A DNA stretch of 64,000 nucleotides, taken from assembly GCA_033239005.1 (NCBI GenBank), contig BSQZ01000028.1:6272911-6336910 (forward strand), in the 5' to 3' direction. The notes under the pieces are model-generated. The model did no database searches, was not told the DNA's origin, and saw only the letters and a list, made by a program, of their open reading frames with translations. Below are positions 45,960 to 56,182 of this stretch, piece after piece; the first letter of the stretch is position 1; each line of letters opens with the position of its first letter. The translations under genes were made by a program, and so were the position numbers. The DNA is from Lamellibrachia satsuma (taxonomy: Eukaryota; Annelida; Polychaeta; Sabellida; Siboglinidae).

Positions 45960-46500
45960 GGATCTGATCTGTGTTGTGCTAATGATGGATCTATGTTGTG
46001 TCACCAGTGGATCTGTTGTGTCAGTGATGTGTCACCAGTGGATCTGTTGTGTCAGGGATGTGTCACCAGTGGATCTGTGTTGTGTCAGGGATGTGTCACC
46101 GGCCTATGTGCTGTGTCACCAGTCGATGTGTTGTGTCACCAGTCGATCTATGTTTTGTCAGTGATGTGTCACCAGTTGATCTGTGTTAGGTCACCAGAGT
46201 ATCTGTGTTGTGTCAGTGATGTGTCACCAGTGGATCTGTGTTGTGTCAGTGATATGTCACCAGTGGATTTGTATTGTGTTGGTGATGTGTCACCAGTGGA
46301 TCTGTGTTGTGCCGGTGATGTGTCACCAGTATATCTGTATTGTGTCAGTGATGTGTTATCAATGGATCTGTGTTGTTTCGGTGATGTGTCATGAGCTGAT
46401 CTGTGTTGTTTTAGTGACATGTCACCAGTGGGTCTGTGTTGTTCTAGGTACATGTCACCAGTCTCTGTGTTGTTCCCAGCGAGATGTCACCAGTGGAGTG
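45960..46500. repeat. Diverged minisatellite, about 33-bp unit
   Basis: The words GTGTCACCAGTGGATCTGTG and TTGTGTCAGTGATGTG alternate about 16 times with many changes. The array ends about 15 bases before the splice acceptor of zinc-finger gene 2, so it lies in that gene's 5' intron. Confidence 0.9.
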
Positions 46501-46520
46501 GTCATTTTGTTCCAGGTTCC

Positions 46521-48797
46521 ATGACTACAGAGATGTGGTCAACATACTACCAGATGACGGTGACACAACTGATCCAGGAGTCACTCGTCAAGTTGTGTGT
46601 TGAGCACGTGCCATGTAGTGACACACTTGAGATCGATGGCATCGTGTGTATAGCACGTGGAGACGACTCAAAGCAACTTGTTGTAAAAATCCACCAGGTG
46701 TTGGATTTGTCATCACAGAAGGAATCAAAGCATCTTGCCAATGACAGTGGTGGTGACACTGGTGAGAGTCATGTCAACACAAAAGTGGAATGTTCCACAG
46801 CCTGTCACCAGTTAAGTCTTGAAGACAATGCTGATCTTAGTAGCCATGCTAACAGCACAACTACAAATGACAGTGAGAAACAATCCAGAGACGATGTATG
46901 CAGTGTTCCACTTGTGCAGTCTGGCAATGACTTGGTCTCGGTCGCACCAACAACACCCATCTGGAAATGGCGTCGTTCCTCATCCCCCTCTTTTAGTCCG
47001 GTCAAGCCGAAGTCTGAACAGGACATTGATAATATGAATGAAGAGGACTTCCTGTCAACTAAGCTCCCTGACAGGGAGCTTGTATGCAAGAAATGTGGTG
47101 CGACATTCCACAGTGTCACACAATTGCAGTCACACACGGCGAAGGTCCACAGCCGGTACATGTGCAAGCACTGTCTGAACACATTCTCCCTGCGCTGCAA
47201 CCTACGCCGACACGAGCGCCTGCATGCAGGACTCAAGCCATACTCCTGCGACATCTGCAACAAGTCCTTCGCTCGTAGCACTGACCTGAAGATCCACATG
47301 GCACGCCACACCATTGGTGGCAAGTCGGTGCCTTCGTTCACCTGCAGTCGGTGTGCCAAGACATTCAGTGGACTGTCCAGTCTGCGCTGGCACATGTACA
47401 AGATCCACAAACAGCTGGATGCCATACACCAGTGCGGGATCTGTAGGGAAGTGTTCTTTGACCGCATGACCTTCCAGGCCCACCGCACATTGCACATGGA
47501 CACACTGGTGACCACACCGGAGGGTGAGGGTGCAGCAAAGGAGAAAGATTCATTAGAGGAGGACATGATGGAAGATAGAGACAGCCCGAGAGAGGGTGAC
47601 AACAGTTTGTCATCTTGCCAGAAGACCGATGCAGCAATTACAGGAGTGACTGCCACCTCAACATGTCCTGCGATGGTGTCTATTCTGAAGATGAATGTGA
47701 CACAAGGACCACTTCATGTTCCCAAGCAGGAGCTGTTGCCATGCGCCAATGCCAGTTGGCACGTTGATAAGCTTCTAGAGCTGCCCAGCAATCCTGTGTT
47801 GTCTCCGCCTGGGCATATGTCTCAGACTCAGACCCTGTCTTTGTATCAGGCTCGCTCTGAGCCTGTGGCTCAGTCAGTGTTTGACAGTTCTGGTGTCTCT
47901 GCAATAGGTAGTGATACTGGCAAACACATTCTTACTCAGCTGCTCATGACAGTGGCTGACACCAACAGAAGCAAGCGGCGTAAAGGCAGACCTGTGAAAC
48001 ACATCGTGTCATCAGACATTGCCAGTAGTGACGTGAGTGACAGTGACATGTCAGATGCATCAGGTGACAATCAGTCAGTGTCACAGTTTATGCCAAGAAC
48101 CAATGGGGCAGAGACTGTGGAGACCCTTTGTCGAAATGTCTCCGGGACTTGGTGCCAAGCAGAAACACCACAGTCAGCTTCAATGCAATCTGACAGCCAG
48201 CCCATCACCAGTGATGTCCAGTCAGTGGTCACACCAGCAGGACTGCAACGAATGGACCCAGACATCCACACCCAGACAGAATCAGCCATCAGTGGCCCGG
48301 ACACAGACTCCTATGATCTGGACAAGTCCGCAGATCTGAGTGAGACAGAACGGAAAGGCTACATCTGTAATCGTTTCAACTGCGGCAAAGTGTTTGTGGG
48401 ATTCTCAAAGTACGAGCTACACTACATTGAGAAACACGACCGCTACCCATGTCACTTCTGTGACAACAGTTTCACAGGTAAGAACAATCGCATCCGCCAT
48501 GAGAAGAGCCACACAGGTGGCAAGTCCTACAGGTGCAAGGACTGCGCACGCATGTTCTCAAGACCTGACTCCCTGCGTGAGCACCAGTTCACACACACCG
48601 CCAGCTACCGCGAACAGAAGTGTCGCATCTGTGGCGCTACTTACGACAAGAAGGCACAGCTTCTGTCACACATGAAGAAGTGTTTCCGTGGAATGAGGAT
48701 TGTGGATTACAGCACTGACAGCGTGGAGGTACGCCTGCCGAAACGTGGCAGGAAAGAAGATGATCCGTCATTGCTGGTGGATAGTTTCACCACGTAA
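46521..48797 (+). CDS. C2H2 zinc-finger protein 2 with novel N-terminal domain (758 aa)
   Basis: Single coding exon. The acceptor TTTTGTTCCAG ends at 46515 and the ATG follows at 46521. An in-frame extension upstream to 46419 is minisatellite and was rejected. Residues 12-58 carry the domain shared with its neighbours (TQLIQESLVKLC, EIDGIVCI, VVKIH). Five fingers lie at about 188-325: a close pair, a third joined by a variant GLKPY linker, then two more. A long Ser/Thr-rich region includes KRRKGRPVK at about 490-500, an AT-hook-like basic motif. Four C-terminal fingers lie at about 612-720; the first has CX4C spacing and the last ends in Cys (C2HC). The fingers at 612-690 correspond to the C-terminal triple of the other two proteins. 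It is a probable nuclear DNA-binding regulator. Poly(A) signal AATAAA at 48946-48951. Confidence 0.9.
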   Translation: MTTEMWSTYYQMTVTQLIQESLVKLCVEHVPCSDTLEIDGIVCIARGDDSKQLVVKIHQVLDLSSQKESKHLANDSGGDTGESHVNTKVECSTACHQLSLEDNADLSSHANSTTTNDSEKQSRDDVCSVPLVQSGNDLVSVAPTTPIWKWRRSSSPSFSPVKPKSEQDIDNMNEEDFLSTKLPDRELVCKKCGATFHSVTQLQSHTAKVHSRYMCKHCLNTFSLRCNLRRHERLHAGLKPYSCDICNKSFARSTDLKIHMARHTIGGKSVPSFTCSRCAKTFSGLSSLRWHMYKIHKQLDAIHQCGICREVFFDRMTFQAHRTLHMDTLVTTPEGEGAAKEKDSLEEDMMEDRDSPREGDNSLSSCQKTDAAITGVTATSTCPAMVSILKMNVTQGPLHVPKQELLPCANASWHVDKLLELPSNPVLSPPGHMSQTQTLSLYQARSEPVAQSVFDSSGVSAIGSDTGKHILTQLLMTVADTNRSKRRKGRPVKHIVSSDIASSDVSDSDMSDASGDNQSVSQFMPRTNGAETVETLCRNVSGTWCQAETPQSASMQSDSQPITSDVQSVVTPAGLQRMDPDIHTQTESAISGPDTDSYDLDKSADLSETERKGYICNRFNCGKVFVGFSKYELHYIEKHDRYPCHFCDNSFTGKNNRIRHEKSHTGGKSYRCKDCARMFSRPDSLREHQFTHTASYREQKCRICGATYDKKAQLLSHMKKCFRGMRIVDYSTDSVEVRLPKRGRKEDDPSLLVDSFTT

Positions 48798-48951
48798 AAA
48801 TGTCATCAAGAAATTTCACATGGAGCAGCTGGTGACATGCAAATTTATGCCATTTTTGCATTGATTTGTGTTCTGGTGAACTGTGTATGAAAGTTATCTC
48901 AACAAGAGAACATTTAACTGCCATGTGTTGTGACCATGCGTTCTAAATAAA

Positions 48952-50100
48952 CGTGATATTTCAGTAGCAATTTACAGGCATGTAATTTTATTCCAGTGTT
49001 GTGGCAAGATGCATTTAATATTTGGATCTTTTTAATTTAATCATGCTTCCAATTATATGTATCATTTCCAGGTGTGTTCGTCCATGTGTGTACTGGTAGT
49101 ATATTTATATTTGGTCATTATTGGATTATCAGTAATGAAGTTGTATTTGCTCAACAAATAATGTGACATTTAAACAGAAAGGTAAATAATGTGGAATAGC
49201 CTATTTTTTTAATGTAGCCTACATTGAACAGCCAAAAATTTTGTGTGCGACTATAATGTGACTAAATTGTCTTCACACAGGCTTTCTTGGGGGTTTTGTA
49301 AATAAAAAATCCAGTAATAAAAAAAATTAAAGCAGGTAGCAGGGTCAAAGGTCCATTTTGATTATCGCCAAAAAATGGAAAGGTATATTTTGAGAGATTT
49401 TTTCCCAGTTAAAATTTTGCAATAATTGGCTCTCCACCCATTGGCAGTGCATGTACAATGCCTCTATTTGGTACATTTTGGGGGGGATGTGTGTGTATTG
49501 TAACCATTTTTGTATTATTGGATTTTTTTTTATTTACAAAGCCCCTAACTGGCAATCAACATTCCCAGTCAGCTTATTTGACATTGGTGTGGCAGTTATT
49601 TGACATTGACTCATATATTATTATTACTCTTGTTTGAACTGTTATTACAAGTCAACTCAGTTGCTTGAAGTTACACAATATCTTTTTAATGCCAAGTTAT
49701 AGGTATTTAGTATCTTAAGACATGTGTACCATGAATTGTGTCATTTATGTTGAGCCTGTTGACTGTCCACTTATTACAGCCAAATAGCACGTCTCATCCC
49801 AGTTTATGAGCTGTTAACATCTGGAATACAACTGGTTAGAGGAAAGCGAATGTGCAATGATTTTCATTGGTTGAATGATACAATCGGGTTTTTTATAATT
49901 AAAATGTTCCAGTTATCTGAATGTTTCGATCTCAACATCTAAATTAACAATGTTTATACTTTGAATCATCTTTACTGCTCTAGTCTATTTACCATCAGAA
50001 ATTGTATAAAATGGGACAGCTCAATAAATCATCCGGTGAAAAACGTTATATTTCACCTTTAAAGGTGAAGATGTATTGTTCACTCATAATACTGTAAGGT
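48952..50100. other. Downstream of zinc-finger gene 2, no gene
   Basis: AT-rich sequence. The part around 49920-50080, including TATTTCACCTTTAAAGGTGAA, resembles 52450-52580 and probably belongs to a shared interspersed repeat. No coding frame was found. Confidence 0.4.
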
Positions 50101-50102
50101 CA

Positions 50103-50195
<93 letters not shown>
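50103..50195. repeat. (TA)n microsatellite
   Basis: A nearly pure TA array of about 93 bp. Confidence 0.96.
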
Positions 50196-50198
<3 letters not shown>

Positions 50199-51447
50199 AC
50201 TTCATCACTATATTGTATTTCAACAAATGTTAAGATATGAAAGATCATGATAGGAAACAATACATTCCTTTTAAACGTGTATTTCAACTAATAGATTATA
50301 CAACACAAGTGTGGCTTTTGCACTTGGAGGTGTGTACCACAACGGCAGCATCTATGTGATCATTATCATTTATGGTCTTGTGTAATAAACATCTTTGACG
50401 GTCATATTATGGTCTCACATGTAGCCAAATTAACACTGCTTTGACCGGGGCCTTGAGCAGATGTGTGTTCATATAGGGTCCAGGATCAACAATCCTCGGG
50501 CAATGATCCTGTGATCTTGAGATAAGGGGTCGATGGAACAGGGATGATGACATTTATGTCCAGGGCAGTGATCCAGGTACACTTCTCAAGTAGATATATA
50601 ATAATGCCGAGTTCCTGGCTAGCTCAGGTTACAATGCAACACAAAGACGAGTATTTTATTACGTTTTAATTATTCAGGTGCATCAAATATCTGTAACAAC
50701 AACAGTACTCAATATTATTTACCTCAAATTAATTATGTACAGATTAAAAACCAAAATATAACAATTATTTCCATTTAGTAGACACAGTGATTAAATAAAG
50801 CCATTTGTCCAGTGATGCAATACAAGTTAATTATACAATTATTTTCAAAATTATATAAATGAAGAATAACAATGTCTCGCAATATAGATGTATACACCCA
50901 CCACCATAAATAAAATTAGACATTTAGTTTCCTAACATAAATACACAGGCACATTTGCCAATTATAATATAACATTTCATGCTGAAATCAGTGATTAACA
51001 AAATCGACAAACTAACATGTCACTAAATACCTGGAAAACGTGTTAGTTAAGCACGTGGACTCGTTTATAGCGGACAGATCTGTGCTATGTAACAATGGGC
51101 GTGCATCTCCTTAATGTTTCAAAATAAATGTCTTGTTTCACAGCAGGTAGATTCAAGCTGATTTGCTATGTATACAGTAATGCCTCCAGACAACATCGAG
51201 TAATTAGGACACTATATGCTTCAGCACAATGCATTTTATAAATTTGTTCTACAAAATTTATTTTGACTACTGCAAATGTTTTATTTCAAACAAATAACGT
51301 GATAACCAATTCGGGCCAATTACTCCATAACCATGATGATGTGAAGTGATAATTCTATTGTGGGATAAAAACAACTTATACTTATTACAGAACCACCACG
51401 GACAACCCAAACTTGGGATATCTCATCCACATTTCATCTGTAACACT
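50196..51447. other. Spacer, possible distal 3' UTR of zinc-finger gene 3
   Basis: No gene was found. TTTATT near 50654 reads AATAAA on the minus strand and could end a very long 3' UTR of the minus-strand gene at 56183, but nearer signals exist and this is unproven. Confidence 0.3.
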
Positions 51448-51844
51448 TTAAAGTTGACTCCGCAATTCCATTTTTCTCGCATTTCATTTCACCCTCATTT
51501 TACAAAAAAAATCAAACCTATCAAGTATTTACTGTGAAATGTTAGCTTATTTTTGCAAATATGTTTTTAGGTTTGACAAAATCATAGGACAAACTACTAA
51601 ATAAATTTTAGATCAGCTGAATGAATATGTTTGTGTATGCCTCTATACATTGAAATATAACACTATTCACATTCACAGGTTATCTGGTGTAATGATCAAA
51701 GCCAATTTTTTCGATGATTTCAACAAAGGTGTGGACTCTTATAAAACAGACTATACACATTACTTATGTGTTCACACACTACACATTTGAATGTTGTCGA
51801 ACCAGATTCGTGATGAGTTAAATGAATTGCAGATGGACCTTTAA
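51448..51844. mobile_element. MITE with TTAA ends (family A), 397 bp
   Basis: The left end TTAAAGTTGACTCCGCAATT pairs with the complement of the right end, TTAAAGGTCCATCTGCAATT. The interior block TTTTTAGGTTTGACAAAATC with GGACAAACTACTAA matches the interior of 14633-15208. TTAA lies at both edges. No protein is encoded. Confidence 0.8.
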
Positions 51845-54800
51845 GTGAAGTCAGTGTGGGGTATACAAGTGATTAGAAAACACAACCTTGTGACATAAAA
51901 ATGTCTTCTGTGACACATTACAACCAACAGTGAAAGAACTCCCTACACTAGGACACTCAAACCAATGTCCACGCACGTAGCCAACGTATACTTCTTTAAC
52001 ACAGACACAAAAACAACTGTGATTTCACAAACAAACATGCAACATTGCAGTAATAAACATGCTAATTCAATATAAACCATCAAGTTGAAAACATGATATG
52101 ATTTCATGCAGTTCAACCATGTGGAATGTTATTCTCATAGAATACACATAAATACAACAAAAACAGACAATGTTTGATACAGGGAATGATTCAATAGTGA
52201 CCACGTCTTGGTAACTGTTACACAAGAACTGAATATTTTCATGGATGGTACATGTAAGCGGTAGCTGCCACCACATTGGAATGTACAAAGTTATCACTCT
52301 GCAAACAAATTAACAGGTACCATCAAACCAAAAAAATTCTACAAAACCATTGCAGTGTTTATCAGGGATTGTATAATGAGTGTCACTGGTTAACTGAGAC
52401 ACAGCTACTTAGTTGTTTCGTATAATTAAAATTCCCAAATGTTTTTGTTTTAAATTAGCAGTGTTATATTTCAAGTGTCAATCTTTATTGCTGTAGTTCT
52501 ATTTACTGTCAGAGGTAGTGTAAACTGGGAATCATGTTTCCCTTCAAAGGTGAACATTTACTGGTCGGTCAATAATTGTCGTAATATATGTCATAAAGCT
52601 GGCTGGATGTTATCGCACACAATCGTGTATTTAAGCAAAAATAAGGTGACATGAACAATCAAAATAGAAACATTTTGTACGAATATTATTTTTAAGTAAC
52701 CAGGATGTTATAAATAATACTAATAAATTCACCATGTCCCAACCTTATTGGCAAAAATGGCAATGTCCAGTAAAACAGTCATCCAGTTAACCCCAAAAAA
52801 TCATTGTACTTTCCCTTCATCTGGTTTACAATCACTTGTGACGGTGAACTTCTGCCAAACTTTGTAACAGACGTAGAAAGCCACGACAGGCTACGGAGGT
52901 GTCACTAATAGAATTACAGCAGTTTAGGCCTTTTATTTGTTATTTATTTGTATACGGATCCACCGACCAGATATATTCATTATTAATTTTTTTTTTTACA
53001 TTTTCACTGTTGTAATTTAGCATGAAACATCATTCCACATACAAAAAAACATATATTCTTTAAATGAGGTAAGAACATTCGTTTAGCATCATATATAATT
53101 TAGGCCAATCTGTTTCATGATTACAGTAGGCGTTACATATTTGGATAACTTTTTTTGCCGACTAACCCATTTTATGGTAAAGAAAATCCGTAAACCAACT
53201 AATAAAAAATAAAAGCCTTACTAGATAACACAAAGATAACAGAGATTACTCTCTTAGTGTCCATTAACATATGTAACAAGTGTCACTTGTGATAATGAAA
53301 AACATCCCTGGGTAACAACACTGTGTGTGAAATAACAATGTTCATAATCATGTAAATAATCTGATCTGCGGAACGTTTTCTTTTTCCGGCACCAAAGATA
53401 AGCCAATAAAATTAGTTATATGTACAATTTTTTTAAACAATTTGAGGCTATAATACACATTCATAAATCACACGCAGCAAAGAAATCAACAATCTGGCAC
53501 CATATCTGTAAATAAACTGTCTAAACCAACCCAACAAATAAGCACACTGAATATTATTTAACACACACATTCATCTTATATGATTACATTTGAATACCCA
53601 GAATAATTACTTGCATTACTGAATTCTGCAAGAATATTTAGCGAGAATCAACCAAATGAATTACTCTTGCTGCCACAATGTGTCACAGTTTGTATTGAAT
53701 TATTGTTTTATAATTAGTTTTAACTTAATTTAATGTTCATGTGTATATCTGCAGTGTGCAAAGCATTCTATTCTTCTGGCAGGTAATGACCAAAAAACAT
53801 TTTGCAATATGATGCTGCAAAAATCTATTGCTATATGTAGCTAAACAAAAAGAACTTGTTTTACTATGTTCTCACAAATAGTATCATACTTTGTCTATGA
53901 AGATGGCCAAGAGTTTGTTGTGACACCGAGACCCAGGTGAGACTGTGACGACCACCTCACTTTCTGTTACGACCACTTGGTTGTCTCTCCCTGACACAAA
54001 TGGAATGAAGGCAATGCCAGCGCAACATAAGCAATGCCATATGAAACACCAAAATCACTCAAATCCACCACCACATACGTGTGTTTGTAAATAATATTAA
54101 ACATAATTCATGGAACAACATATTTACAGAAAACCTGTAGATATAAATTCATCACACACACTGTGTGTGTGCTCGCCGCAACCACTACTCTAAACCATGT
54201 ACGTGTGCCAACGTTTTTGTATCACATTCACTATATAACAATGGAATACGTACACCACAGACACAATGGTACATTATGATATCACCCTTTTTTGGAATTA
54301 GCTGAAACGCACAAATCACCCTATGTTGGTTAACATCTTTTAACGAACTCAAAAATATGTGTGTGAGCTGTGCACAAATATGCTTGGAATGTGTACATTC
54401 TTCCAACAACACATCATCAGTGTACACGTATGTACACATCTATTGTGCACATATCTGTACACAAAAGTCAATAATACAGGGCGCCCCCAAAATAAATGTC
54501 CTGAGACAGAGAGGCTTATGGGAACAATGTCAAATTCTCGCTTATATGTCATCTGACAATAGCAAGAACACCATCACCATTTGCCACTGTAACATGCTAA
54601 TTCAATTTGCTATTCATCAACTTCATGATCACATGACTAGTCCTGCACACGTCATATGACCAAATACTCAGGAACAACATTACTAGGCATCGAAGCACAT
54701 GACTCAAGGCCGACACACATTCATGGGCATAGTGGTCAAGTTCTTTTCAAGGCACGCCAACAAAGAACATGTGTTCTCTATGTTAATCAAAGGTTCCACC

Positions 54801-56182
54801 AGTACAGGATCGGAAACTATGGGTTTTGTGAGTAATTTTGTGCTAAAACATTCTTTCGAAGACAACAAAATGGCGTAGCATTAACTGGCCACATGACACC
54901 CACAAGACAAACAACATGTCCAACGCAGCAATGTGTACTGCTGTATCACATAACACAGCTGAAATGTCATCCAACACAGCAATACATCATGCATATGTAC
55001 TGCTGTATCACATAACACAGCTGACTTGTCATCCAACACAGCAATGCAGCATGTGCATGTATTGCTGTATCACACAACACAGCTGAAATGCTATCCAACA
55101 CAGCAATGCTGCATAATACGTCCTGCAGTGTCACTAACAACAACAACAACACATTCTAGAATTTGTAGTGGAACCCCCAAATATTAAACAAACACACGCA
55201 CGCACGCACGCACGCACACACGCACACACACACACAAACATAACAACATACTTGATAACAAGAATATGGTAATTACACATCAGGGAAACATTCCTATCTT
55301 ACAATTAAACATTTTGTGTAGCCCATCAAGTTAATTACTTTTCCAATTAGACAAAGAAAAACAACAAACTTCAGTCACGATGGAATGATGAGGTTATCAC
55401 TTGTGTCCCCAAAGCTACTAGACTGACCCTTTACCAAGTCACTAGAACCACAAGGTTCCCGCCAATGTTGGCTTATTCATCACCTTCACTTATTCATCAC
55501 TTTCACTTATCCATCACTTTCACTTATCCATCACTTTCACTTATTCATCACCTTCACTTATCCATCACTTTCACTTATTCATCACCTTCACTTATCCATC
55601 ACTTTCACTTATTCATCACCTTCACTTATCCATCACCTTTACAAATAACATTTCACTGGAATGGTTTTGTCGCTTTCACAATACACTTGTCTACCACAGA
55701 GCATCTTGATATGCAAAATAATGCCACACAAAGCAACACCTTGTTTGATGTGGGCCCCCTTCTGGTACAGCACCCCCTATCTATGAACACCCCTACCTCC
55801 GAGCACCTCCTACCTGAGCAGTACCACATCTTTGCAATGCCATCAACCGAAAGAATTTTGGAGCCAGTCTTCACCATCCCTACTGACCAACATGCTAAAT
55901 TCCTACTTTTGTCCAATTACAAAAATACCTCATGCCACGATCTAGAAACCGATTCTCGATTGGAATTTCAAGCATTGCAGTAATTTCACAGACACAAAAC
56001 AGGACATGCCTATGTACAGTATGCAACCAACAGATAATCCATCAGCAATACAAAAATAACAGATTATTAATACTTTTTGTTAGGCTGCTGTTTGTGCAAT
56101 TTTCCCAAAAAAATATTTCAGGCTCACTCTTGTAAAAAATCACCAAAGATACAGCAGAAAATGAAGGTGACAATGTGACAAC
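51845..56182. other. Spacer and 3' UTR area of zinc-finger gene 3
   Basis: No recognisable gene. About three copies of a 65-76 bp unit with ACAGCAATG...GCTGTATCACATAACACAGCTG lie at 54905-55115. An ACGC/CA microsatellite lies at 55190-55240. A degenerate 17-bp CTTATTCATCACTTTCA repeat lies at 55470-55640. The 172-codon frame at 55465-55983 is partly this repeat and lacks family resemblance. A repeat shared with 49920-50080 is at 52450-52580. Confidence 0.45.

Noticed and set aside
46805..47656. 283-codon minus-strand frame opposite zinc-finger gene 2
   Set aside because: It is a shadow of the zinc-finger coding sequence; its Cys-rich composition comes from the complementary codons.
55465..55983. 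172-codon plus-strand frame downstream of zinc-finger gene 3
   Set aside because: The first third is a 17-bp tandem repeat and the rest has no family resemblance; it is antisense to the likely 3' UTR.
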